A DNA stretch of 64,000 nucleotides from Actinomadura terrae (GTDB lineage Bacteria > Actinomycetota > Actinomycetes > Streptosporangiales > Streptosporangiaceae), in contig NZ_JAICDG010000002.1 of the NCBI RefSeq assembly GCF_022751215.1, positions 1-64,000 of the forward strand, written 5' to 3'. This document shows positions 8,276 to 16,520 of this stretch, piece by piece; the first letter of the stretch is position 1; every line of letters begins with the position of its first letter. The notes under the pieces were generated by a model. The model had not been told where the DNA came from. It saw nothing but the letters and a program-made list of their open reading frames with translations, and did no database searches. Made by a program: the position numbers and the translations under genes.

Positions 8276-8905
8276 TTAGGGGCGTTCGGCGGCCAGGTTG
8301 GCGGCGAAGCCGAGGAAGGCGATGCCCGTGAACTGTTCGAGGCGGCGCCGGACCGAGGGGCGCCTCAGCCGCTCGCCCAGCGCGGCCGCCACGCCGGAGA
8401 CCAGCCAGTACCAGACCACGAGTTCGGCGAGGTCGATGGCCGTGAACAGCAGCGTCGTGCTGAACATCGGGGCGCCGTCCGGCATGAACTGCGGGAGGAG
8501 GCTCATGTAGAAGACCCCGGCCTTCGGGTTGAGGAGGTTCGTTCCGAGACCGGCGCGGAAGGCGGCCCAGCGGCCACGCGGCTCGGTGGCCTCGGGTTCC
8601 AGCGCCTCGGCGGGCGCCGGTCGGCGCGCGTGCCAGAGCGCGGACACGCCCAGGTAGACGAGGTAGAGGGCACCGCAGATCCGCAGCGTCTCGTAGGCGG
8701 TGTGGGAGGCGGTGAGCAGGGCCGTCAGCCCGATCGCGGCCGCGATGCCCCAGGCCAGGCAGCCGGTCATGACGCCGAGGGAGGCGGCGATGCCGCCCGC
8801 CCTGCCGTCGGAGATGGAGGTCCGCACGACGAGCAGGGTGTCCAGGCCCGGGGTCACGTTGATCAGGAGCGCGACTCCGGCGAAGACGAGGGCGGCGGTC
8901 AGCAT
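8276..8905 (-). CDS. LysE/RhtB family amino-acid exporter
   Basis: The 209-residue polytopic membrane protein has the LysE/RhtB layout. An N-terminal helix leads into the signature NVTPGLDTLLVVRTSISDGRAGG, then GVMTGCLAWGIAAAIGL, RICGALYLVYLG and a hydrophilic loop (about residues 115-140), then FRAGLGTNLLNPKAGVFY and two C-terminal helices. The family exports amino acids and small metabolites; the substrate is not predictable. ATG at 8905 gives the expected length of about 210 residues. It is divergent from the HTH gene at 8990, with a perfect palindrome between them. Confidence 0.9.
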   Translation of the reverse strand: MLTAALVFAGVALLINVTPGLDTLLVVRTSISDGRAGGIAASLGVMTGCLAWGIAAAIGLTALLTASHTAYETLRICGALYLVYLGVSALWHARRPAPAEALEPEATEPRGRWAAFRAGLGTNLLNPKAGVFYMSLLPQFMPDGAPMFSTTLLFTAIDLAELVVWYWLVSGVAAALGERLRRPSVRRRLEQFTGIAFLGFAANLAAERP

Positions 8906-8966
8906 GATCGGATCGTAGTCGGACAAGTGGCGCAAAGCCGCCGATTTTCCTCTGGGGTCAGGAACG

Positions 8967-8978
8967 CTTGACGTCAAG
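8967..8978. promoter_or_regulatory. 12-base perfect palindrome CTTGACGTCAAG
   Basis: The palindrome lies in the 84-base gap between the divergent lysE-type and HTH genes, 12 bases before the latter's start. TTGACGTCAA-like sites are bound by dimeric regulators such as GntR-type proteins. A role as shared operator is inferred from position only. Confidence 0.4.
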
Positions 8979-8989
8979 GTGGCCTGACC

Positions 8990-9385
8990 ATGAGACTTGA
9001 GGACATGATCACTGCTGACGCGTTGGAGAAGGAAGTCACGCTGCCGGGGGCGGCGGCCCGCCACGACGTCCTCTGGATGCGGGACGCGGTCGGGGAGTCG
9101 CCGCTCAGCCGGGACGAGGCGCTGGAGCTGCTGGCGCTCGGCGAGGTGATCGCCCGCAAGGCGGTCTACGGGCGGCAGCTCGCCGTGCGGAGCGCGCGGG
9201 CGGCCGGGGCGTCCTGGTCGCGGATCGGCGCCGCGCTCGGGATCAGCAAGCAGGCCGCGTGGGAGGCGCACGGCCGGTGGATCGACGACCAGGCCGAGCA
9301 GAACCGGGAGTCCGGCTACGAGGGGCTCGACGAAGACCAGACGGCCGCCGCCCGCGCCCTGGCGGGGGACGTCGAGGAAGAGTGA
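8990..9385 (+). CDS. small helix-turn-helix protein of unknown function
   Basis: The 131-residue acidic protein has a helix-turn-helix-like segment near residues 70-95 (SWSRIGAALGISKQAAWEAH), a pattern widespread in actinobacterial proteins annotated only as hypothetical or HTH proteins. The region before it (RDEALELLALGEVIARKAV) is helical; the C-terminus is rich in Glu, Asp and Ala. AAGGTGG (8976-8982) lies seven bases before the ATG; a second ATG at 9005 has a poorly spaced GAGG. It may regulate the divergent exporter, but binding is not established. Confidence 0.65.
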   Translation: MRLEDMITADALEKEVTLPGAAARHDVLWMRDAVGESPLSRDEALELLALGEVIARKAVYGRQLAVRSARAAGASWSRIGAALGISKQAAWEAHGRWIDDQAEQNRESGYEGLDEDQTAAARALAGDVEEE

Positions 9386-9664
9386 CCCTGTGCGAACGGC
9401 CCCGGCCGCGCGACGATGGGGGCGGGCGGCTCGATCGGGCGGGGCAGGCGTGCATGATCACCGCGAGGGCGGCAATGGACGGGGCATGGGCGGAACGCTT
9501 CGGGTTGAGCGATCTCGTCGGCGAGGGCGCCAAGGTGATGGCAGGGATCGCGGGCGGAGCGTCTACATGCCCCTGAGCTGCCACGAATCAGTGGTAAGGG
9601 TGGCAGAAGTTTCCGGCGTGTGGTAATGGGAAATCAGCCTCCTAGAGGAACGGAGGCGGTTCGC

Positions 9665-10105
9665 ATGGAGGTCGTCCTCGAAATGACCTTGCCCAGGGAC
9701 GCCGAGAGCGCGCCCCTGGTACGGCACACGCTCGACGCCTCCCTCCGCGGTCTCGGGGTGACGTCAGAGATCAGGGCGGACATCTCCCTGGCGCTGGGTG
9801 AGGCGTGCGCGAACGCCATCCAGCACGCGGCGGCGGGTGAGTACGAGGTCCGCGCCCGGATGGACGGGGCGCGGTGCGTGGTGGAGGTCATCGACGGAGG
9901 CGGCGCCGGTCCGGCGTCGTGTGAGACGCGGCACGCGCCGCGCGATAGGCGGCAGGCGGTGTGGGACGAGCGGCAAGCGTCCCCGAATGCCGAGAGCGGG
10001 CGCGGGCTACAGCTGATTCGGGCTTTTATGGAAGAAGTGCGCATTATGGATCGCGTCTCACGGAATGGCGCGATCGTGCATTTCGAGAAAACGCTGGCGA
10101 GCTGA
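9665..10105 (+). CDS. ATP-binding anti-sigma-type serine kinase (RsbW/SpoIIAB-like)
   Basis: The 146-residue protein is a single HATPase_c_2 domain: LPRDAESAPLVRHTLDASL, the N box LALGEACANAIQHA, VVEVIDGGGAG (D box) and ESGRGLQLIRAFMEEV (G box). Proteins of this size and layout act as anti-sigma factors or orphan regulatory kinases, binding a sigma factor or phosphorylating an anti-anti-sigma (STAS) partner. No STAS or sigma gene is adjacent, so the partner is elsewhere. GGAGG (9652-9656) lies eight bases before the ATG at 9665. It shares layout with the ATPase at 50791-51237. The 279 bases upstream hold no gene. Confidence 0.85.
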   Translation: MEVVLEMTLPRDAESAPLVRHTLDASLRGLGVTSEIRADISLALGEACANAIQHAAAGEYEVRARMDGARCVVEVIDGGGAGPASCETRHAPRDRRQAVWDERQASPNAESGRGLQLIRAFMEEVRIMDRVSRNGAIVHFEKTLAS

Positions 10106-10179
10106 GCTGCCCGGCCGCCCGCGCCCGCGCGTTGGCTGCCAGGCGCGCCGACGATGCCGAGACGGGTATCGCACGCATG

Positions 10180-10211
10180 GAAACGGCCCGGGGATATCCC
10201 CGGGCCGTTTC
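10180..10211. terminator. bidirectional terminator, perfect 16-base inverted repeat
   Basis: GAAACGGCCCGGGGAT (10180-10195) is immediately followed by its exact reverse complement (10196-10211). The arms begin with AAA and end with TTT, so either direction gives a GC-rich stem followed by T residues. It lies between two convergent genes ending at 10105 (+) and 10224 (-), the classic position of a shared rho-independent terminator. Confidence 0.9.
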
Positions 10212-10223
10212 GTCGCGAGGGCG

Positions 10224-10916
10224 TCAGCCGGCGACGGGGAGGTCGCGCTTCACCGGGGTCGGCGCGGGAGCCTCCTGGGCCGGACGCGGGCGCGGGTGCT
10301 GGTGCGGCGCCGCCGCCTGACCGCAGGTGGCGGAGGCGATCCGGATGGTCGAGTTCTTCCCGACGACCTTGGACAGCGGCACGTTCAACTCCATCCCCGT
10401 GACGGCGAGGCGGCCGTCCCGCGTGCGCCACTGCTTGTTGAGGATGAGCGAGGTGCGGCCGACACCCGTCACGTCCACCGGGATCGTGGTGTTGGGGGGC
10501 GGTGAGACGTCCAGGCGGCGCCCGGCGATGAGGGCGTCGGCGAGGTGGGTGGTGCCGCGTCCGCCGTCGCAGGTCACGGTGACCGCGCCCGCCGTCAGGT
10601 TCGCCGGCGGGACGTTCAGCCGCGCGACCGTGGACCTGGCGTGCCCGGCGCGGGCCGCCACGTCCAGCGCGTACGCCTGGACGATCTTGGTGTGCTCCTC
10701 GCGCACCAGGCTCTTCCTGGCCGTGCCCGCGCGGGACGAGACGGCGGGCACCGGCGCGATCGGGATTGCGCCGATCGCGGTCAGCCCGTACGCGGAACCC
10801 TCGCCGCCGGCCCTGCCGGGGTGCTCGGCGGGCGAGGCCAGGGCCGGGTTCGTGGTGGCGACGAGCCCGGCGGCCAGCAGCCCGGCCGTGGTCAGACGTC
10901 GCAGGACGTGACGCAT
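10224..10916 (-). CDS. secreted protein, choice-of-anchor P-like
   Basis: The 230-residue protein has a signal peptide (RHVLRRLTTAGLLAAGLVA, cleavage near ALA at residue 26). The mature part is beta-rich: YGLTAIGAIPIAPVPAVSS, then LNVPPANLTAGAVTVTCDGG and a C-terminal STIRIASATCGQ. Two cysteines could form a disulfide. The layout resembles the choice-of-anchor P family of actinobacterial surface proteins, though no anchor is seen here. A Pro/His/Arg-rich tail follows. The start at 10916 has GGAGA correctly placed upstream. It may be cotranscribed with the transpeptidase gene 47 bases upstream. Function unknown. Confidence 0.65.
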   Translation of the reverse strand: MRHVLRRLTTAGLLAAGLVATTNPALASPAEHPGRAGGEGSAYGLTAIGAIPIAPVPAVSSRAGTARKSLVREEHTKIVQAYALDVAARAGHARSTVARLNVPPANLTAGAVTVTCDGGRGTTHLADALIAGRRLDVSPPPNTTIPVDVTGVGRTSLILNKQWRTRDGRLAVTGMELNVPLSKVVGKNSTIRIASATCGQAAAPHQHPRPRPAQEAPAPTPVKRDLPVAG

Positions 10917-10963
10917 GTGTGTGTCTCCGATCAGATCTGGAAGGGCCGAGCGGCGGGGCGCCG

Positions 10964-11809
10964 TCAGCCGTTGATGAGCACGAGCGTCCCGAGGGGGACG
11001 CTGGAGAGGCGTCGCAGAGCGTCCGCCGGTACCCGGACGCAGCCGTGCGTGACGGCCTTGCCGAACACGCCGCTGTCGGGCCAGCCGTGCAGGGCGACGG
11101 TGCCGGGCCCGCCGCCGAAGGTGTCCAATGTGGTCGAGTGCGTGCCGAGCGGCAGGACGAGCGGGCTGGGCGTCTGCTTCGCGGGCGCGAGGGTGGCCAT
11201 GACGAACGTCCGGCCCGGCGGGGTCGGGGTGCCGGTGTCGCCGACCGCGACCTTCCAGCGGCCGACCGGCCGCTTGGACTTGAGCAGGGTCAGCCCGCGC
11301 TGCGCGAGGTCGATCTGGATGGTGTAGGGCGTGCGCGCGGTCTGGAGCCCCGCGCTCGTGGCGGAGATCCAGCCGCTCGACCGGTTGGGACGGCTGGGCA
11401 GCAGCACGCGCCGCCAGGTTCCGGAGGTCTCGACGACGGGCACCCAGGTCGGGCCGCCGAGTTGCTCGGCCGGGAGCGTGGCGACGGTGCGCCCGCCCGG
11501 CCGGTCGAGGACGGGCACCGCCGTGGCCGGGTGCACGACCTGGCCGTCGGTGGCGGACTGCGCGCCCTCGTCCAGCGGGACGCCGCGCAGCGTGGCGAAC
11601 GTGGTGGAGGCGGGCGCGTCCCCGTTGCCGGGGTCGTCGGCGGACGGGCTGACCTGGTCGCCTAAACCCTTCCCCGAGGAGGGACCGCCCGAGGACGCCT
11701 CCCCCGGGGACGAGCCTCCGCACCCGCCGAGCAGCAGCACGGCGGCGGCCGCCGGGACGAGCACGCCCGCCGTCCGGACGCGTCCGGCCCGGCTATTCAT
11801 GGTCACCAT
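10964..11809 (-). CDS. L,D-transpeptidase lipoprotein (YkuD domain)
   Basis: The 281-residue product has a lipoprotein signal with lipobox LLGGC (Cys30), a Ser/Gly-rich linker, an SH3-like wall-binding segment (about residues 85-150, PVLDRPGGRTVATLP, SGWISA) and a C-terminal YkuD catalytic domain (IQIDLAQRGLTLLKSKRPV to the end). The active-site motif is HGWPDSG followed by THGCVRV, with nucleophile Cys257. These enzymes make 3-3 peptidoglycan cross-links on the outer face of the membrane, and Actinomycetota depend on them heavily. ATG at 11809 is used; ATG at 11800 is also possible and neither has a strong ribosome site. Confidence 0.92.
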   Translation of the reverse strand: MVTMNSRAGRVRTAGVLVPAAAAVLLLGGCGGSSPGEASSGGPSSGKGLGDQVSPSADDPGNGDAPASTTFATLRGVPLDEGAQSATDGQVVHPATAVPVLDRPGGRTVATLPAEQLGGPTWVPVVETSGTWRRVLLPSRPNRSSGWISATSAGLQTARTPYTIQIDLAQRGLTLLKSKRPVGRWKVAVGDTGTPTPPGRTFVMATLAPAKQTPSPLVLPLGTHSTTLDTFGGGPGTVALHGWPDSGVFGKAVTHGCVRVPADALRRLSSVPLGTLVLING

Positions 11810-11873
11810 GGGCCGGGATATTAGTGGCGCCGAGCGGTCCGCGCGGGGAATGGCGAAAAAAGGGGTTCGGCCA

Positions 11874-11901
11874 TTGACGGATTGGCGCGAAAAGATATTA
11901 A
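11874..11901 (+). promoter_or_regulatory. candidate promoter upstream of the ECF sigma gene
   Basis: TTGACG (11874-11879), a 16-base spacer and TATTAA (11896-11901) make a good sigma70-like promoter in an unusually AT-rich pocket. Nearby are a perfect 12-base palindrome TTGCCCGGGCAA (11911-11922) and three tandem copies of GGGGCGCC (12020-12043), all inside the roughly 240-base leader of the sigma-factor gene. No gene is supported between 11810 and 12135. Confidence 0.5.
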
Positions 11902-12135
11902 TGGTCTGATTTGCCCGGGCAATTAAAGGATCGGGTGGATAAAAGCGGATGAACCGGAGTCTCACTCCGAAGCCAGGTCGGCGCCGGGACCGGTGCCGGA
12001 GCGGCCCCCGCCGGCCGCCGGGGCGCCGGGGCGCCGGGGCGCCGGTGGGAGGTTTCCTGAGACGTCCGGTAACGATGGACGCCGGCCCGCCACTTCCTGG
12101 TGACGGACACACCTGGACGGACGAAGGGGCAGGCG

Positions 12136-12789
12136 GTGGCAGACGAGGCCTCCGATGAAGAACGCTTCACCGCGATATACGACGCCTGTCGGCAGCGCGT
12201 GTGGGCATACGCGGTCAGCCGCGCCGGACGGCAGGTCGCGGACGAGGTGGTGAGCGAGACCTTCGCGGTCGCGTGGCGCCGCCTGCGCGACGTCCCCGAC
12301 CCGGCGCTGCCATGGCTGCTCGGCGTCGCGCGGAATGTGCTGCGCGAGAGCTATCGGGCCGAGGCACGGCGCGAGGCGTTCGAGGCGGAGCTGCGCGGCT
12401 GGGCCGAACGCATGGACGCCCGGCAGGCGGGGCACACCGGGCACCCGGGACAAGCCGCGCGCGCCGGGGACATCGCGGAGGACGTCGCCGAACGGCTCGC
12501 CGTGCTCCGCGCGATGGCCGCGCTTCCGGAGGGCGACCGGGAGATCCTGATCCTCGTCGCCTGGCAGGGGCTCACGCCGCGCGAGGCCGCGCGGGTCGTC
12601 GGGTGCACTGCGGCGGCGCTGCGGGTCCGGCTGCACCGGGCGCGGCGCCGCCTCGTCCGCGCGGTCGAGGACGCCCCCGCCGAACCCGCACCCCGCCCAG
12701 CAGGGCACGCGGACCGGGCGCGGAGCGCGGCCGGGCACGCCGCGGCCGGGGTGCGTCCGGTTGGGATCATCAGTGAGGAGAGGTCATGA
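12136..12789 (+). CDS. ECF-family RNA polymerase sigma factor
   Basis: The 217-residue protein has sigma region 2 (AIYDACRQRVWAYAVSRAG, DEVVSETFAVAWRRLRDV, PALPWLLGVARNVLR) binding core polymerase and the -10 element, and sigma region 4 (ALPEGDREILILVAWQGLT, PREAARVVGCTAAALRVRL, HRARRRL) for the -35 element. An Ala/Pro/Arg-rich tail follows. GTG at 12136 is preceded by AAGGGG (12124-12129) at six bases; the in-frame GTG at 12100 has no ribosome site. Its stop codon overlaps the next start (ATGA), coupling it to a membrane protein that probably takes the place of an anti-sigma factor. The signal is unknown. Confidence 0.92.
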   Translation: MADEASDEERFTAIYDACRQRVWAYAVSRAGRQVADEVVSETFAVAWRRLRDVPDPALPWLLGVARNVLRESYRAEARREAFEAELRGWAERMDARQAGHTGHPGQAARAGDIAEDVAERLAVLRAMAALPEGDREILILVAWQGLTPREAARVVGCTAAALRVRLHRARRRLVRAVEDAPAEPAPRPAGHADRARSAAGHAAAGVRPVGIISEERS

Positions 12790-13937
12790 GTGACGTGCTG
12801 CGGACCCTGCGGGAGGCCCGGCCCGGCGAGCTCGACCCGGACGCCCGGGTCGATGAGAACGTGCGGGCGGCGGAGCTGGCGCGCGCGATGGCGACGCCGC
12901 GAAATGTGACGGAGCGGACTCCGCGGCGGCGGCTCGTCCGTCCGGCGTGGGGGCTCGGGCTGGTCGGCGTGGCGGCGGCCGCCGCGCTGGTCGTGACGAC
13001 CCTGCCCTCGGACGGGAACGGCGGCGGCGCGGCGGACCCGGGACCCCGGGCGGGCGGCGGGGCGGAGCGGCCGAGCGACGCGCGCACCGTCCTGCTGGCG
13101 GCGGCGGAGAAGCTGGACGGGCAGACCGAGGGAACCGGGGCGTACTGGCACATCGCGACCAAGTCCTACAACTACGACCGGGTCGGCGACCCCGCCTACA
13201 CCATCGTGACCGTCGGCAAGGACGACGGCTGGACGCCCACCCGGCCCGGCGGCCGCTCCCACGGCCGCCAGCAGTCGCTCGGCGCGAAGCCCGCGACCCC
13301 GGCGGACGAGGCGGCCTGGCGGCGCGCCGGGTCCCCGTCCGAGTTCGAGATCAGGATCGGCACCCCTCTCGGCAAGGGGCGGTACAAGAGCCTGAAGGTG
13401 CGCACGGCGCCCGGCCCGGCGCGGACCAGCAGCATGCCGCTGGTCGACGGCGACAAGGTGTTCTGGCTCGGGCGGAACGTGACGATGAAGGACCTGCGCG
13501 CCCTGCCGTCCGAGCCGAAGCGGCTCAAGGCGACGCTGCTGCGCTGGTACGGGGGGCACGACACCGAGTCCGACTCCGTGCCCATGTCGGCGGACGCGTG
13601 GCTCTACCGCGTCGGCGGGAGCGTCGTGACCAGCCTGCCCGTGACCCCGAAGGTGCGCGCGGCGGCGTTCCGGATGCTGGCCGGGCTGAAGAGCGTCGAG
13701 GGCATCGGCAGGGTGAAGGACGCCGAAGGCCGCACCGGCGACGCGATCGCGATGGACGAGAAGACGTGGCGGGGCGTGATCCGGCACCGGCTCGTGATCG
13801 ACCCGTCCAACGGCAACGCGCTGGCGGACGAGAACGTGCTGGTCAAGCCGTCAGGCAAGGAGAGCGCGCCCGCCGGTTCGCTGCTGAACTCCACCACCGT
13901 GCTCACCATGGAATGGACGGACTCGGCCCCCCGCTGA
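12786..13937 (+). CDS. CU044_5270 family membrane protein, sigma-factor partner
   Basis: The 383-residue protein has a cytoplasmic N-terminus (about residues 1-55, DVLRTLREARPGELDPDARV), one transmembrane helix (GLGLVGVAAAAALVVTTL, about 57-75), a Gly/Ala-rich spacer and an extracytoplasmic domain with GAYWHIATKSYNYDRVG. This matches the CU044_5270 family, found in Streptosporangiales and relatives directly after ECF sigma genes. By analogy with anti-sigma factors, the N-terminus may hold the sigma factor while the outer domain senses an envelope signal; this is inference. The four-base overlap (ATGA, 12786-12789) indicates translational coupling. Confidence 0.8.
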   Translation: MSDVLRTLREARPGELDPDARVDENVRAAELARAMATPRNVTERTPRRRLVRPAWGLGLVGVAAAAALVVTTLPSDGNGGGAADPGPRAGGGAERPSDARTVLLAAAEKLDGQTEGTGAYWHIATKSYNYDRVGDPAYTIVTVGKDDGWTPTRPGGRSHGRQQSLGAKPATPADEAAWRRAGSPSEFEIRIGTPLGKGRYKSLKVRTAPGPARTSSMPLVDGDKVFWLGRNVTMKDLRALPSEPKRLKATLLRWYGGHDTESDSVPMSADAWLYRVGGSVVTSLPVTPKVRAAAFRMLAGLKSVEGIGRVKDAEGRTGDAIAMDEKTWRGVIRHRLVIDPSNGNALADENVLVKPSGKESAPAGSLLNSTTVLTMEWTDSAPR

Positions 13938-13945
13938 TCGATTTC

Positions 13946-14001
13946 GGGACGGCTTCGCCCGAGGGGCGGTGCCCCGGCCTCACCGGGCCGGGCGCCGTCC
14001 C
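13946..14001. terminator. nested hairpin between convergent genes
   Basis: GGGACGGC (13946-13953) pairs with GCCGTCCC (13994-14001), and inside it CCCGGCC pairs with GGCCGGG (around 13973-13992). The structure sits between the ends of the CU044_5270 gene (+) and the zinc-ribbon-like small gene (-), and probably terminates both. Confidence 0.6.
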
Positions 14002-14028
14002 GCACGGCGTGCCGTGATCGGTCTGTGA

Positions 14029-14376
14029 TCAGGCGCTTCTGGGGGCGTGCCGGGCGGCTTTCTGGGCCGCCTTGCGCTGCGCGGCGACGGTCTTGGCGCG
14101 GTTCAGGCTTTCCCTGACCCGGGCGGCGCCGCGCATTGCGGTCGTGGTGTCCTTGACGCGGCCGGCGTAAACCGCGAGAACCTCGGCGACCGGCGGGGGC
14201 GACCATTCCTCCTTGATCGGGACGACGGGCGGCGCCGGGCCGGGGGCACCGGCGGGCAGGGGGTTAGCGGGCGGGACGGTCGGGGACGCGGAACCGGTCG
14301 GCAGCGGGACGGGGACGAGCGCGAGATGCGATTGGCAGTGCGGGCACCGCACTCCCGGATGGGTGTCTCTGCTCAT
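14029..14376 (-). CDS. small protein with a CPHC motif, unknown function
   Basis: The 115-residue protein starts MSRDTHPGVRCPHCQSH; the CPHC pair is a half zinc-knuckle and could bind metal, possibly as a dimer. A Pro-rich middle (residues 25-60) is followed by a basic helical C-terminus (RVRESLNRAKTVAAQRKAAQ). No family is recognised. The ATG at 14376 has no clear ribosome site, so translation may be leaderless; an alternative TTG lies at 14406. It is flanked by a convergent sigma-factor operon and, upstream on the same strand, ends 57 bases after the pentapeptide protein gene. Confidence 0.55.
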   Translation of the reverse strand: MSRDTHPGVRCPHCQSHLALVPVPLPTGSASPTVPPANPLPAGAPGPAPPVVPIKEEWSPPPVAEVLAVYAGRVKDTTTAMRGAARVRESLNRAKTVAAQRKAAQKAARHAPRSA

Positions 14377-14433
14377 AACAAGAATGATTACCCAAAGGTC
14401 TGACAAAACAGAGACGGCGCCTCCCCACGTGCC

Positions 14434-16281
14434 CTATTGAAGGCAGCCGGTAACGTTCCGGTCGTCCTCAATCACGGCGGCGCGTCCGGTGAATGCCGCC
14501 TTCCGGGCGGCGGGCGGCAGCCCCCGGCGGCCGGGCGAGCACCCCCGGTCGAGCGTGTGCCGGTGCGCCGCCGACGTCTGGTTGTCCCCGTGCCTCAGGT
14601 AGGTGGCGCCGCAGCACAGCAACGCGATGATCACCGCGAGCCAGGCCATCATCCGGCTCGTCCGCAGGCCGTATCCGCTGGTCAGCCATAGGACGTGCAG
14701 GGTCAGCCGGCGCCACTGCGCCTGGTCGCCGTGCCGTCGCAACTCCAGCGCGGCGTAGCGGAAGTCCCTGGCGAGCGCGGCCTGCCCGCAGCCGGCCGAG
14801 GCCCGCGCAAGCTCCCGGTAGAGCACCTCAAGCCGCGCGACGTCCGCCCCGCGCCCCGCCCCGGGCCGCCCCGCACGCCCCCGCCCCGCACCCTCTCGCG
14901 GCCCACGCCCGCGCCCGCGCCCCGCGTCGCGCCCGCCTGCCGTGCCGCGCCCGCGCCCTGAGTCGCGTCCACGGCCCGCCTCGCGCCCGCCCGCCGCTTC
15001 GTACCCGCCTCCTGCGGTGCGGCTGCGGACGGGGTCCACGCCGGCTCCTAGGCGGTCTCCGCCTGTGCCTGTGCGGCGGGCCAGGTCTTCGGCCAGGACG
15101 GCGCGTCCGGGACGTCCCGGACGGCCGAACGGCTGCCAGTGCCGCGCCGGGACGGTCGCGAACGCGCAGTCGCCCGAGATGCGCAGCAGGTCGGGACGGT
15201 GCAGGCCGAGGAACCCGCAGCCGCTGAGGTCGACGTCCGCCAGGTGCAGGCCGCGTGAGGAGACGCCGCGCAGCGACACCACCCGCGCCATGGGTGGATC
15301 GGTCCACACAGGTTCGGCCACGCCCTGGATCGGTTGCGGCAGCGAACGGACGGTGACCGTCCCGCCGATCCCGGCGTCCTCCAGGTCGAGTTCGGCGTGC
15401 CGGAGCCGGAAGTCGGCCGCCCCGTGGACGGTCGCGCCCCGCGCGATCACCTGCCGCGCCGCCGCGTGGACGCGCAGGCCGCCGTTCGCGTTCGCGTCCG
15501 CCAGCCCGATCCGGCCGCCCACCACCAGCGGCCCGAGCCACACGCCGCACCGGAAGCGGGCGCGTTCGAAGCGCGCGTGCCGGGCGACGTGGACGCGCTT
15601 GAACGACACGGCGCCGCCGAAGCAGGCGGCCTGCATCGCGGCGTCGCGTCCGAAGCGGGCGCGGTCGAAGCAGGCCGCGCCGATGAACACCGTCCGCCGG
15701 AAGGAGGCGTCGGCGTGCCAGGCGGCCTCGCCGAACAGCGCGTCCCCGGCGAGGACGGCTTCCTCGAACGAGGCGTGCCGGTGGAAGCGGGCCGCGTGGA
15801 AAGAGGCGTTCCCGCCGAAGCGCGCGCCCCGGAACGACACGTTTCCGAAGAAGCGCGCGTCGTAGAAGGACGCGCCGCCTAGGAAGCATGCGCCGTCGAA
15901 CGAGCTGTCGCCCTCGACGCAGGCTCCGTGCAGGACGGCGTGGGAGGGCAGGACGGCGCCGTCGAAGCGCGTCCGGCCGATGTGGGGCCGCCCATCGGGT
16001 CCGGTGAGGGCGTCCAGTAACGCGTCGAGCAGCCAGGCCGGGACGGTGACGCCGCGCAGGTCGAGGTCGGCCCCGGGACGGATGCCCGCCACGAACCGGT
16101 CGAACTCGTCCGGCCGCAGGTGCGCGGGGCAGCCTCCGAAACGTTCCACGGCCCGTCCGGTGCACCCGTGCACGGCCGTGCACCGTTGCCAGAGCACGGT
16201 GGTCGGGGACGGCTGCGAAGGCTCGTGAGTTGTCACCTTTCTCGTTCTACCGATGTCACCTTCCGACGGGAAGGTGTCCAT
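14434..16281 (-). CDS. pentapeptide-repeat membrane protein (copy 1)
   Basis: The 615-residue protein contains a long run of pentapeptide-like repeats (about residues 120-300: ASFYDARFFGNVSF, ASFHAARFHRHASF, ACFDRARFGRDAAM), which form a right-handed quadrilateral beta helix. A Gly/Arg-rich low-complexity linker (about 430-510, GRGRD/GRGRG) follows, then a helical segment and one transmembrane helix (MMAWLAVIIALLCCGATYL) preceded by LTSGYGLRTS. That C-terminal layout recurs in the proteins at 28699 and 48522. Function unknown. The start is uncertain: ATG at 16281 or GTG at 16236, neither with a well-spaced ribosome site. It is divergent from ppk. Confidence 0.7.
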   Translation of the reverse strand: MDTFPSEGDIGRTRKVTTHEPSQPSPTTVLWQRCTAVHGCTGRAVERFGGCPAHLRPDEFDRFVAGIRPGADLDLRGVTVPAWLLDALLDALTGPDGRPHIGRTRFDGAVLPSHAVLHGACVEGDSSFDGACFLGGASFYDARFFGNVSFRGARFGGNASFHAARFHRHASFEEAVLAGDALFGEAAWHADASFRRTVFIGAACFDRARFGRDAAMQAACFGGAVSFKRVHVARHARFERARFRCGVWLGPLVVGGRIGLADANANGGLRVHAAARQVIARGATVHGAADFRLRHAELDLEDAGIGGTVTVRSLPQPIQGVAEPVWTDPPMARVVSLRGVSSRGLHLADVDLSGCGFLGLHRPDLLRISGDCAFATVPARHWQPFGRPGRPGRAVLAEDLARRTGTGGDRLGAGVDPVRSRTAGGGYEAAGGREAGRGRDSGRGRGTAGGRDAGRGRGRGPREGAGRGRAGRPGAGRGADVARLEVLYRELARASAGCGQAALARDFRYAALELRRHGDQAQWRRLTLHVLWLTSGYGLRTSRMMAWLAVIIALLCCGATYLRHGDNQTSAAHRHTLDRGCSPGRRGLPPAARKAAFTGRAAVIEDDRNVTGCLQ

Positions 16282-16480
16282 GTGGACAGGTCGATACTCC
16301 CTTTGCGGGAACTGGACACGGTCCGTTATTTTCGGCACACCGGACGTACGGGGCGTAGCGGACGCATGTCCGCGCCCGCCCGCATGTGGATCACCGGGTG
16401 CTCCGATCGCGGAGTGATCAGCGGGAACCCGGGGCATGATCCACGTGTCTGATACTTCGGAAATCGACGACATCAGCCCA

Positions 16481-16502
16481 GTTCGACTGCCGTTCATCTT
16501 GG
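16481..16502 (+). promoter_or_regulatory. candidate PHO box upstream of ppk
   Basis: Two 11-base direct-repeat units, GTTCGAC-TGCC (16481-16491) and GTTCATC-TTGG (16492-16502), match the GTTCACC-like units bound by PhoP in Streptomyces. They end 18 bases before the ppk start codon. Phosphate-starvation control of ppk is documented in Streptomyces, so PhoP regulation is plausible; a third unit upstream is degenerate. Confidence 0.5.
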
Positions 16503-16520
16503 TCGGGGAAAATTACGGAC

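Noticed and set aside
8276..8971. plus-strand open frame from 7856 crossing the LysE-type gene
   Set aside because: It is antisense to a clear LysE protein and compositionally a shadow.
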